In this document: positions 1-8,121 of the stretch, piece by piece
Numbering within the stretch: the first letter of the stretch is position 1
Layout of the letters: each line of letters starts with the position of its first letter
Assembly: GCA_028818795.1 (NCBI GenBank)
Contig: JAPPND010000029.1
Span: forward strand, 1-38,832
Reading direction: 5' to 3'
Source of the DNA: Gammaproteobacteria bacterium
GTDB lineage: Bacteria > Pseudomonadota > Gammaproteobacteria > Pseudomonadales > Azotimanducaceae
Length of the DNA: 38,832 bases
Translations under genes and position numbers: made by a program
Notes under the pieces: model-generated
What the model was told of the DNA's origin: nothing
What the model saw: only the letters and a program-made list of their open reading frames with translations
The model's database searches: none

Positions 1-618
1 GGCGAGGTCACGCCGCGCCGCGTCGTCGAACAGTTCGCGGGACAGGGATTCCGAGGCGCGCACGACAACTACTACGATGTCGACAACAGTGTTCTCGACC
101 ATGTCCTGCGCACGCGGCGAGGCATCCCCATCTCGCTCGGGGTGGTGCTCATCGGCATCGCGCAGCGACTCGGCCTCGACGCGCTCGGCGTCAACTTTCC
201 GCGCCACTTCCTGGTGACCGTTGGCGACCTGCTCGTCGATCCGTACGCGGCTTCGCCGACTTCCGTCGAGAACTGCCGGAGATGGCTCACAGAGAACAAC
301 GTGGACGAAGCCGGTGCCTTCAACATCGCGGACGCGGGCGACATCGCCATGCGCATGCTGAACAACGTACGCATGCTCGTTCAAAGCCAGGGCGACTTTT
401 CGCGGGCGCTCGAGATCGCGGACTACCAATTGCTCATCGCACCGGACTCCTATGGCCTGTACGTTGAACGGGCGGACGCATGGCTCGGCTTGCGAGCCCC
501 GGAGATGGTCGTCCACGAGCTGGAGCAGGCGGTTCGCTACGCACCGGACGATGCCATGGCAGAGCGACTCCGGGAACGCATCGGGCAGGCACGGCGACTA
601 CAGTCGGTCGTGAACTGA
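1..618 (+). CDS. SirB1-family transglutaminase-like/TPR protein (5' end missing)
   Basis: The reading frame is open from base 1, so the gene starts outside the window. About 205 residues are visible. The first part carries GFRGAHDNYYDVDNSVLDHV followed by RRGIPISLGVVLIGIAQRLG and GVNFPRHFLV. These are the hallmarks of the SirB1 family, which has a transglutaminase-like core followed by tetratricopeptide-like helices. The last 80 residues, from the FSRALEIADYQLLIAPDSYGLYVERADAWL segment onwards (residues about 134-163), look like a TPR pair, as expected for the family. The biochemical role of SirB1 proteins is not established, and the name comes from an old enterobacterial locus. The gene is convergent with the condensing-enzyme gene, 37 bases away. 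The Met codon at base 142 is internal to the conserved domain and is not the true start. Confidence 0.85.
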   Translation, partial: GEVTPRRVVEQFAGQGFRGAHDNYYDVDNSVLDHVLRTRRGIPISLGVVLIGIAQRLGLDALGVNFPRHFLVTVGDLLVDPYAASPTSVENCRRWLTENNVDEAGAFNIADAGDIAMRMLNNVRMLVQSQGDFSRALEIADYQLLIAPDSYGLYVERADAWLGLRAPEMVVHELEQAVRYAPDDAMAERLRERIGQARRLQSVVN

Positions 619-655
619 TGCCTGCTGGAGCCCGCCCTTGCGCGCGCGACCGCTG

Positions 656-2500
656 TTAGTCCGAATAGGGGTTGCTCGTCGCCAACGAGATTGGCTGGTC
701 GTAGCCGGGAACGCTGATCTCGCCGGTGGAAATCTGCAGATCGTCGCCATCGAGGACCCCCTGACCATACTGGTAGATCGTCGTCGCATCGCCGCGGGTC
801 GCGGCGGCGTCGTAGTCGAGGGCCCTGCCGTGCACCGCATCGTTCCGTTGGGCGTGCCGGCGCATTGCCTGCTTGCCATGCCTCGTGCTTAGCAACTCCC
901 GGGTGACGTGGGGACTTAGGATCACGCCGGTGGCGTTGTTTCCCCCGAAACCCTTCGAGTTGATGAAGGCGATGTCCAGGGCGGCCGGGTCGATCTCGAC
1001 GTGTTCGGGGGCGATGCGCAGGTTGCTGTGGTGGACATCGCTGGCCGGGCCGTCGATGGTGGCGATGCCGGGGATCCAACCGTACCGCCAAGTGCCGAGC
1101 GCGGAAGACGTCTGGTCTCCGGAGGCCGGTGCCAGGGTATGGCCGATGTAGGCCTTCACCGCGGCCACGGTCCAGCGGTCGATGCCGAACACCTTGGCCA
1201 TCTCGTTCAGGATGTGCGACTCGGTGACGCGGTTCTGGGGCGTTCCGGTGCCGTGAGCGTGCACGTACGAGCGGTGCCGTACGGCATCCTCGCCCAGTAT
1301 GGCGCGTGCGCAGGCCATCGCCTTGGCGAGGGTGACGTAGTTTCCGATGCCGGGACCCGGGATCGACTTCTTGTAGCCGTCGGCATTGACGAAGACGTCG
1401 CCGACGGCGGCGTGGATGTCGGCGCCGAGTTCGAGCGCTAAGGCGTCGTCGGTGACCACGACGTAGACGGCGGCTTCGGCCAAGGTGAACCCGCAGTTCT
1501 CGGCGAACGGCCGGCACGCCCGCCGATTGTCCACGGCATTGGCACCGTCCAAGGCCATCAGGGCCTCGTCCTCGGCCAATGCACCCATGGTCCGGTATGC
1601 CTCCACCACTTCCGGCACGATGGGCGCTTCGGCGCCGCCCACGACCGCAACCCGGCAACGCCCGGCACGGATTTCGTCCACGGCGGCCTTGAGGTTGTAG
1701 AGGAAGGTGGCGCATGCCCCGATCACGCCGGCGGTCTGGCCAAGGCTGCCGATCACGTAGGCATTGACGAAGTCGACCGGCATCTCGGGTAGTCCGAGGG
1801 CCGCTTGCTTGGCGGTCGGGCGGCGACCCATCATCGGCGCCTGCATCATCCCGCCGTTGCTGTAGCTGTCGAGTTGACCCATCGCACTGCCCGAGTAGGC
1901 GGCGAACTCGTCCGGCCGGACAAGCTTCTTGAGCTGCTCCCACGGGATGCCAACCGACTGCACGGCATCGGAAGCCCCGTAGACGTTCAGTTGAAGACCC
2001 CGGGGGTGGTTTCGCGACGGATAGAGCTTGCCGGGCTCGAAGCCGGCGGGGGTTTGTCCGGCGGAGGTCACCTTTGACGTCCGCCTGTCCGGGATCAACA
2101 CCTCGAGCCGCTCGGTGGTGACTTCGATCCGTCCGTCCTCGCGCTCGCGCAACGACCATCCGGCTGGAACCTCGTCGGGTAGGTCGCGTCTCGAGATCGT
2201 GAAGCTGACCGGACCGGAGGGCGGCGGTGCCAGCCGGGCGCTACGCTGCCACTGGATGCTATCCGGGTCGAAACAATCGATGCGCCGGATCAGCGTGTTG
2301 TCGAGGAGGTGCTGGCGCACCGACTCCTCCGTGGAATCGCCATCGACGTTCATGAGTCCGGCCAGGCTGGCGTACGTGTCGTCCGCGGCACTCTTGCCGA
2401 GCACGTCGATGACGGTTCGCCGGTAGGCGTGGTCGAAGGAAACCCGACCCGCTGGATTGATTCCGCCGAATCCGACGATGACAGGCACTGGCGAACTCAT
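656..2500 (-). CDS. fabY: FabY-type beta-ketoacyl-ACP synthase
   Basis: This 614-residue condensing enzyme begins MSSPVPVIVGFGGINPAGR. The opening resembles the long KAS proteins of Pseudomonas (FabY), which start fatty-acid synthesis by condensing acetyl-CoA with malonyl-ACP. The thiolase-fold triad is visible: Cys263 in GACATFLYN, His416 in HAHGTGTP and His454 in YIGHTLAP. It is about 200 residues longer than FabB or FabF, mostly because of an N-terminal extension of about 150 residues, as known for FabY. The frame is open for 49 more codons upstream, but that stretch lies over the moaB 3' end and looks like read-through, so the ATG at 2498-2500 is preferred. It lies 22 bases downstream of moaB in the same direction. 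The acyl-CoA carboxylase gene nearby points the other way, which suggests a fatty-acid initiation locus. Assignment to FabY rather than another long KAS rests on remembered similarity. Confidence 0.82.
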   Translation of the reverse strand: MSSPVPVIVGFGGINPAGRVSFDHAYRRTVIDVLGKSAADDTYASLAGLMNVDGDSTEESVRQHLLDNTLIRRIDCFDPDSIQWQRSARLAPPPSGPVSFTISRRDLPDEVPAGWSLREREDGRIEVTTERLEVLIPDRRTSKVTSAGQTPAGFEPGKLYPSRNHPRGLQLNVYGASDAVQSVGIPWEQLKKLVRPDEFAAYSGSAMGQLDSYSNGGMMQAPMMGRRPTAKQAALGLPEMPVDFVNAYVIGSLGQTAGVIGACATFLYNLKAAVDEIRAGRCRVAVVGGAEAPIVPEVVEAYRTMGALAEDEALMALDGANAVDNRRACRPFAENCGFTLAEAAVYVVVTDDALALELGADIHAAVGDVFVNADGYKKSIPGPGIGNYVTLAKAMACARAILGEDAVRHRSYVHAHGTGTPQNRVTESHILNEMAKVFGIDRWTVAAVKAYIGHTLAPASGDQTSSALGTWRYGWIPGIATIDGPASDVHHSNLRIAPEHVEIDPAALDIAFINSKGFGGNNATGVILSPHVTRELLSTRHGKQAMRRHAQRNDAVHGRALDYDAAATRGDATTIYQYGQGVLDGDDLQISTGEISVPGYDQPISLATSNPYSD

Positions 2501-2522
2501 TCGGTACTCCGTTGTTGTTCGG

Positions 2523-3062
2523 TCATGAGGCCCCCGATTTGTCGAGGCCGTCGCGGAACCGTGGCAGAAGCTCGGTGAAGTTGCAGGGTTTGAAACTCGC
2601 GTCGAACTGGTTCTCGAGTATCTTGTCCCATGCCGTCCGGCATGCATTGGTGGATCCGGGCATGGCGAATATCAGGGTCGCGTTGGCGAGTCCCGCGACG
2701 GCCCGGGACTGGATCGTCGAACTGCCGATCTCCATGTACGACACTTGGCGGAAGAGTTCGCCGAAGCCTTCGATGGTCTTGTCGAAGAGGGGAACCAGGG
2801 CCTCCGGCGTGCTATCCCGTCCGGTGAATCCGGTGCCGCCGGTGGTGAGGATCGCATTGACGCCCGGATCGGCGATCCAGGCGCTCACCACGGCGCGAAT
2901 CTCGTAGATGTCGTCGCGCACGATCCGGCGCCCGGCGAGTCGATGGCCAGCCTGTTCGAGCCGGTCGACGAGCAGGTCGCCCGAGGTGTCCTGGTCGGAC
3001 CCCCGGGTGTCCGAAACCGTCAGAACAGCGATGGCGAGAGCCTGGTCGGCGGAGTGGGACAT
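2523..3062 (-). CDS. moaB: MoaB/MogA-family molybdopterin-binding protein
   Basis: This protein of 179 residues is close in length to E. coli MoaB. It shows the family's signature blocks: an N-terminal TVSDTRGSDQDTSG, the central LTTGGTGFTGRDSTPEAL that binds the molybdopterin phosphate, and MPGSTNACRTAWDKIL near the C-terminus. MogA and some MoaB proteins adenylylate molybdopterin in molybdenum cofactor synthesis, while other MoaB proteins have unclear roles. No other moa, mog or moe gene is in the window, so the metabolic context is missing. It is the first gene of a probable two-gene unit with the downstream fabY (22-base gap). It diverges from the carboxylase gene across about 200 bases that must hold both promoters. 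The family assignment is firm; adenylyltransferase activity is inferred. Confidence 0.85.
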   Translation of the reverse strand: MSHSADQALAIAVLTVSDTRGSDQDTSGDLLVDRLEQAGHRLAGRRIVRDDIYEIRAVVSAWIADPGVNAILTTGGTGFTGRDSTPEALVPLFDKTIEGFGELFRQVSYMEIGSSTIQSRAVAGLANATLIFAMPGSTNACRTAWDKILENQFDASFKPCNFTELLPRFRDGLDKSGAS

Positions 3063-3128
3063 GTCGGGTATCGCGGTGATTTTGGGGCGAAAATCGGTGT
3101 CAAACCCATGCTGGATTTAGCACCGAGT

Positions 3129-3157
3129 TTGTGGAATTGTTCACACCCTACTATACA
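3129..3157 (+). promoter_or_regulatory. Candidate sigma70 promoter for the carboxylase gene
   Basis: TTGTGG (3129-3134) and TATACA (3152-3157) are separated by 17 bases in the 199-base divergent region between moaB and the carboxylase. The -10 box is good and the -35 box is fair. The transcript would start near 3164 and carry an untranslated leader of about 100 bases, which contains the short upstream ORF. This is a motif match only. Confidence 0.4.
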
Positions 3158-3229
3158 GCGCCCAGCGATTTGGCAACTGATGGAGTGTCAGGGACTCTAA
3201 CCACGGAGCAGCAAGCGGAGGGAAACCGC

Positions 3230-3280
3230 ATGCGGACAACACCGCAAAGCGCGATAGAGCGATGGACAAGAATGCCATAG
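3230..3280 (+). CDS. Possible 16-codon leader ORF overlapping the carboxylase start
   Basis: An ATG at 3230 is preceded by CGGAGGG (3216-3222), with a normal 7-base spacer. It reads MRTTPQSAIERWTRMP and stops at TAG 3278-3280. The carboxylase ATG at 3262 lies inside this ORF in another frame and has only a weak AGAG upstream. The carboxylase frame has no ATG, GTG or TTG between its upstream stop (3178) and 3262, so the strong ribosome site cannot belong to a longer carboxylase. The layout would allow ribosomes that finish the leader to restart on the carboxylase, a form of translational coupling. The peptide has no obvious regulatory codon run. That it is translated is inferred. Confidence 0.35.
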   Translation: MRTTPQSAIERWTRMP

Positions 3281-6200
3281 GCGATCTGTATCTGATCGCG
3301 GAAAACCTCGCCCAGGACTCGTCGCTGGTTCCTGAGGCGGAGGAGGAGTTCGATCCGCCCCTGCGTGGTGTTCTGACCGAGGCGGAGGTCCTGCGTCAAG
3401 CCGAAGTGCTCGACAACATGGACATCGACTCCTACATCGAGGCGGTCGTTGCCAACGCCGAGGACCCGAAGCGAATACCCGCACCGGACGTGATCCGTCG
3501 GCTCGGCGAGGTGGTCAGCGAGGATCGCGACGGACCGTTCTACGCCGCCGAGGTCGCGATGGATTTCGATGGCGAGCCGAGGCGTATCGGCTTCATTGCG
3601 CAGAACCGCGCCGTGCGCAGCGGCGAGTGGATGCCGGAGCACCATCTGAAGGCCGCCCAAGCCATCGTGGAATTCGCCAACCGCTCCATACCCATCGTCA
3701 GTCTCATGGACACGCCGGGCGCGGCCGGCGACGAGATTGCCAACAAGAACAACCAGTCGCACAGCATTTCCCGCCTGATCGCGGAAATGTCCAACACCGA
3801 TGTTCCGAATCTTGGCGTGGTCTACGGCCTCGGCTACTCGGGCGGCGCGATTCCGCTGGCCGCCAGCAACCTGATCCTGTCCTTGCGCGACGGGGTGTTC
3901 AGCACCATCCAGCCGAAAGGATTGGCCAGCATCGCCCGGCGCCTCAACCTCTCTTGGCAGCAATGCGCGAAACAGGTGGGGCTGTCGCCTTACGAACTTC
4001 GCCGCCAAGGCAATATCGACGCGATCATCGACTATGTGCCGGGCGAGGACCTCGAAAACCTGCGTCTCGCCATCGTGTCGGGAATTCAACACGTGGAGGA
4101 GGGGATCAAGCGCTTCGTGCGGGAGAATCCCTACGTTCTCGACGAATACCGTCGCAGCATCGGGCGCTATCTGAATCCGTCCGAACGATTGCGCAAGGTG
4201 CAGGCGAGCGCCGCGCTGAAGTTGACCAAGAACCCCACCGAATACCTAAACGTCTTCGGAATCGCCTACCGCTACCTGCGCTACCTGCGGGTGCGGCGAC
4301 GCATCAAGGCGACGTCCACCCAGTCCTACGGACGATTGTCGGAACAGGAACTGCCGGCGGGCGAACTGGCCGCGCGCACCGACCGAGAACGGCGCGAGAC
4401 CTTCCTGCGTTGGCTCCAGGATCCGGACCGGGTGATCTACGACGATTCCCTGTCCCGTACGTGGAAGAACTATGTCGATCGAAAGCAGACGGTCCACGAC
4501 GAACGTGGCCGGATCATGCAGTTCATTTTCGGTGAACGTCGCCAGAACTACGAGGACGCCCGCCGAACGCTCATCTCTACCGTGGGCATGTACCTCTACA
4601 ATCGATGGAAGAACGACGCCTCGGGCAATTTCCGCTCGCTCAAGTCTTTCGCAGAAAACGTCTCGGAGACGCGGCATCTGTTCAGGGTTTCGGAACTCGA
4701 TGAACCGCGTACGTTGATCGACGCGATTCGCGAGGACGAAGTACTCGGGCCAGCACTGCGCCAGCGCTTCACGCACGAAGGCATGAAGTTGTTCAGCGAT
4801 GTCGCCGACAAGTCGGACGCCTACCTGCGGGAGCAACTTGCCGCCGAACTCAACATGTCGATCACCGAGGGTCCCTTGGCGGAGCCGACGCTGGGCGGTT
4901 CGTTGTCGTCACAGGCACGCGATGCCGTCAACGGCGAGGCGTCGTCCATCGTGGCGAACCGCCTGATTCTCGACGACCGACTCGGCACCGGTATGGAAGG
5001 CGAGACGGAAGGTCGGGAACCCGCTTTGCCCGAGATGACGGTCGTCGATGTCGTCCTTCACGAAGAGTTGCGCGATGACTTCGCGCGAGAGTGCGAGAAT
5101 CTGCTGCTCTTCGATCAGGTCTACGATCACCTGATCGCCAATCTCGAGTCCATCGCCGAGGAAGCGGAGTCGACGCGCGCGCTATCGAAGACCTCGCTTG
5201 GCCGGTTGACCGAAACGGCGTTGGCCGAAGCGTCGAAGAGTCTGTCCGAAGACGACGCGGCCGCTCAACGTTTCAGGACGCAGTTCTTCGACTGGTACAT
5301 GAGGACCTCGAAGTTGCCTCGTTCCAATCGGTTCTTCCGGGACGTCGAGGAATGGAAAAAGAACGCAAGCCCCCACGTATCGGACACGCTCTTCGTCGTG
5401 GTCACGTTCATGTTCGAGAAGCTGCTCGCCTCCTACCTGCAGTCGGAATGGGAGGGGCGGCGCTACGACGGTCGCATCGCACCGCGCAACATCGGCCGCC
5501 GCAAGGATTTCTGGAATCGCCTGGTTCAGGCCTATCGGGACCTCCTGATCCGTGAAACGCTGCAGCGCCACAAGCGCGCGAAGGCCACGGGATACAGCGC
5601 GTTCATCGAGCGATTCTTCACGGACTTCGAGGAGTTGAACGGTGACCTAATCAGTTCGGATCCGCACCGTTTTCCGGGATTGCGGGTTTCCATCGAGGGT
5701 GCCTTGCAGAAGGGCACCGCACCTTGCGGGGTGGTGACGGGAATCGGTCGTTTCGACAACGGGGCCGACGGTCTTCGTGTGGGTACCGTGATTTCCAATC
5801 TCGAGTTCAAGGCCGGCGCTTTCGACATGGCCAGTGCCGAGAAATTCTGCAAGCTGCTGGTTGCCTGTGCCGAACAGAACCTGCCCATCGTCTGCTTCAT
5901 TTCGTCGAGCGGCATGCAGACGATGGAAGGCGCGGGCGCGCTGTTTTCGATGGCGGCGATCAACGACCGCATCACCCGATTCGTGCGCGACTACGACCTG
6001 CCGGTGATCGTTTTCGGTTTCGGCGACTGCACCGGCGGCGCCCAGGCGAGTTTCGTCACTCATCCGCTGGTCCAGACCTACTACTTCTCGGGCGCCAGCA
6101 TGCCCTTCGCAGGCCAGATCGTGGTATCGAGCTACCTGCCGTCGGATTCCCATATTTCCAACTACCTGTTCAACGAACCGGGGTCGATGCAAGGACTCGT

Positions 6201-8121
6201 GAAGCACCCGTTCCTGCCGGCACTCGACGACGAACTGCGCAAGATCGACCCCGAAATCCCGGTTCCCCAGGAAACCGTGGAGGACGTGGTGAACCGGATC
6301 ATGGCGGGGGTTCTCACCCAGGAGAAACCGGCGATCACCCCGCGCCGACAGTTCAGCGAACGCGAACTGTTCCGCCCCGTCAAGAAGATGCTCGTGCACG
6401 CCAGGGGCTGCACGGCGGTGAAACTCCTACGCGTCGCGCAGAAGCACGGCGTCGGTGTCGTGCTTGTGCAGTCCGATCCCGACATGGAGTCGGTGCCAGT
6501 GGACATGCTCGGCGCGAAGGACGCCGTGGTCTGCATCGGCGGCAACACGCCGGACGAGAGCTACTTGAATGCCCGTTCCGTGGTGCGCATCGCCGAGGAC
6601 GAACGTGTCGACTCGCTGCACCCGGGAATTGGATTCCTTTCCGAGAACGCACAGTTCGCGGAGTTGGTGCGGTCGCGCGGGATCAACTTCGTCGGCCCGC
6701 CGGTGGCGAGCATGGAAACCATGGGCAACAAGTCGAATGCTATCGCCACGGCGCTGGCACACGGCGTGCCGGTGGTGCCGGGCAGCCACGGCATCCTGAC
6801 CGACGGCGACCGCGCCGCCGAGACCGCGGCGGCCATCGGCTACCCGGTGCTGATCAAGGCCGTGCACGGGGGCGGCGGCAAGGGCATACAGGTCGTCGAG
6901 ACCGCCGACGACTTCCATGAGGCCTTTCACCGCGTGTCGGTGGAGGCGCGAGCCGCGTTCGGCAACGGTGACGTCTACCTCGAACGCTATGTCACATCGT
7001 TGCGCCATATCGAGGTCCAGGTGCTGCGCGACTCCCACGGCACGACCCAAGTGCTCGGTCTCCGCGACTGCAGCGTGCAGCGCGACAAACAGAAGGTGAT
7101 CGAAGAGTCGGGCTCCACCATGTTGCCGGACGAACAGGGCGAAGCCGTGCGGCGCCACGCCGCCGCCCTGGCGGATGCCGTCGACTACGTCGGCGCGGGA
7201 ACCGTGGAGTTCATCTACGACCTCGACTCCGGCGAGGTCTACTTCATGGAAATGAACACGCGGCTGCAGGTCGAGCATCCCGTGACCGAATGGGTTTCCG
7301 GCGTGGACATCGTGGGCGAGCAACTGCGCATCGCGGCGGGGGAGAGCATCGCGGATTTGGCGATCGGCGACGACGGCTATGCCATCGAGGCGCGCATCAA
7401 CGCCGAGAAGGTCGTCGAGTCGTCCACGGGCGAGCTCTCGTTCGCACCGAGCCCCGGCGCGATTACCGAATGCGATCTGCCGCAGGAGGACGGTATCGAC
7501 GTCATTGCTGCGGCGGGCGAGGGTCGTTTCGTGTCGCCCTACTACGACAGCATGATCGCGCAGATCATTGCGCGGGGACCGGATCGCACGGCGTCCGCGC
7601 AGAAACTCGCGGACTACCTAGACCGGGTACGCATCCGAGGCATCGCGACGAACATCGCCCTGGTCAAGCGGGTGCTGCGCGACGAGGTCTTTCTGCGCGG
7701 CGACTACGACACCGGCTACCTCCCGGAGTTCCTAGGGCGCGTCGATGCCGGCGAGTTGATGGCGGAGATCGCCGACGCGGCCGGCGCCGGCGAAAGCGCC
7801 ATCGGCCGGGAGTCCATCGCGATCGAAGACAGCGACGAGCTCAAGGTGCTTGCTCCTTCAACCGGCATCTTGTATCTCACCCCGTCGCCCAGCGAACCGC
7901 AATACGTCGTCGTCGGAGACCGCGTCTCGACGGCGGCGACGTTGTGTCAACTCGAGGCGTTCAAGATCTTCGCCCCGGTGCGTCTTGGCGACTTCAATCC
8001 GCCGGGCCTGCCTCCGCTTTACGAGCCTGACCGGCAGTTCGAGATCACCCGCGTGAACGTCAGCGGCGGTCAACAGGTGAACGCGGGCGACCTGCTGTTC
8101 GTGGTGCGACCGGTCGGCTAG
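3262..8121 (+). CDS. Single-chain biotin-dependent acyl-CoA carboxylase, order CT(A)-CT(D)-BC-BCCP
   Basis: This protein of 1619 residues carries all parts of a biotin-dependent carboxylase. Residues about 90-265 resemble the AccA half of carboxyltransferase (VSLMDTPGAAGDE, YSGGAIPLA, FSTIQPKGLASI). Residues about 807-1015 resemble the AccD half (GRFDNGADG, ISSSGMQTMEGAGALFSM, GDCTGGAQASF); the AccD zinc finger is not seen. Residues about 1042-1500 are a biotin carboxylase with HPGIGFLSENAQF, the GGGGKG ATP loop, RDCSVQRDKQKVIEE and EMNTRLQVEHPVTE, so its catalytic residues appear intact. Residues about 1526-1619 are a biotin carrier with Lys1568 in LEAFKIF instead of the usual EAMKM. The roughly 500 residues between the carboxyltransferase halves are charged, look helical, and match nothing I recognise. 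Substrate is unknown; acetyl-CoA is a reasonable guess given the nearby fabY. The TAG stop shares CTAG with the stop of the convergent serine hydrolase gene. Confidence 0.9.
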   Translation: MDKNAIGDLYLIAENLAQDSSLVPEAEEEFDPPLRGVLTEAEVLRQAEVLDNMDIDSYIEAVVANAEDPKRIPAPDVIRRLGEVVSEDRDGPFYAAEVAMDFDGEPRRIGFIAQNRAVRSGEWMPEHHLKAAQAIVEFANRSIPIVSLMDTPGAAGDEIANKNNQSHSISRLIAEMSNTDVPNLGVVYGLGYSGGAIPLAASNLILSLRDGVFSTIQPKGLASIARRLNLSWQQCAKQVGLSPYELRRQGNIDAIIDYVPGEDLENLRLAIVSGIQHVEEGIKRFVRENPYVLDEYRRSIGRYLNPSERLRKVQASAALKLTKNPTEYLNVFGIAYRYLRYLRVRRRIKATSTQSYGRLSEQELPAGELAARTDRERRETFLRWLQDPDRVIYDDSLSRTWKNYVDRKQTVHDERGRIMQFIFGERRQNYEDARRTLISTVGMYLYNRWKNDASGNFRSLKSFAENVSETRHLFRVSELDEPRTLIDAIREDEVLGPALRQRFTHEGMKLFSDVADKSDAYLREQLAAELNMSITEGPLAEPTLGGSLSSQARDAVNGEASSIVANRLILDDRLGTGMEGETEGREPALPEMTVVDVVLHEELRDDFARECENLLLFDQVYDHLIANLESIAEEAESTRALSKTSLGRLTETALAEASKSLSEDDAAAQRFRTQFFDWYMRTSKLPRSNRFFRDVEEWKKNASPHVSDTLFVVVTFMFEKLLASYLQSEWEGRRYDGRIAPRNIGRRKDFWNRLVQAYRDLLIRETLQRHKRAKATGYSAFIERFFTDFEELNGDLISSDPHRFPGLRVSIEGALQKGTAPCGVVTGIGRFDNGADGLRVGTVISNLEFKAGAFDMASAEKFCKLLVACAEQNLPIVCFISSSGMQTMEGAGALFSMAAINDRITRFVRDYDLPVIVFGFGDCTGGAQASFVTHPLVQTYYFSGASMPFAGQIVVSSYLPSDSHISNYLFNEPGSMQGLVKHPFLPALDDELRKIDPEIPVPQETVEDVVNRIMAGVLTQEKPAITPRRQFSERELFRPVKKMLVHARGCTAVKLLRVAQKHGVGVVLVQSDPDMESVPVDMLGAKDAVVCIGGNTPDESYLNARSVVRIAEDERVDSLHPGIGFLSENAQFAELVRSRGINFVGPPVASMETMGNKSNAIATALAHGVPVVPGSHGILTDGDRAAETAAAIGYPVLIKAVHGGGGKGIQVVETADDFHEAFHRVSVEARAAFGNGDVYLERYVTSLRHIEVQVLRDSHGTTQVLGLRDCSVQRDKQKVIEESGSTMLPDEQGEAVRRHAAALADAVDYVGAGTVEFIYDLDSGEVYFMEMNTRLQVEHPVTEWVSGVDIVGEQLRIAAGESIADLAIGDDGYAIEARINAEKVVESSTGELSFAPSPGAITECDLPQEDGIDVIAAAGEGRFVSPYYDSMIAQIIARGPDRTASAQKLADYLDRVRIRGIATNIALVKRVLRDEVFLRGDYDTGYLPEFLGRVDAGELMAEIADAAGAGESAIGRESIAIEDSDELKVLAPSTGILYLTPSPSEPQYVVVGDRVSTAATLCQLEAFKIFAPVRLGDFNPPGLPPLYEPDRQFEITRVNVSGGQQVNAGDLLFVVRPVG

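Noticed and set aside
537-2159. A 540-codon frame overlapping fabY on the same strand
   Set aside because: It is very rich in Arg, Gly and Pro and has no motif; fabY in the other frame has an intact catalytic triad.
2501-2647. A 49-residue N-terminal extension of fabY
   Set aside because: It overlaps the moaB 3' end, is not like the family, and the ATG at 2500 gives the conserved VPVIVGFGG start.
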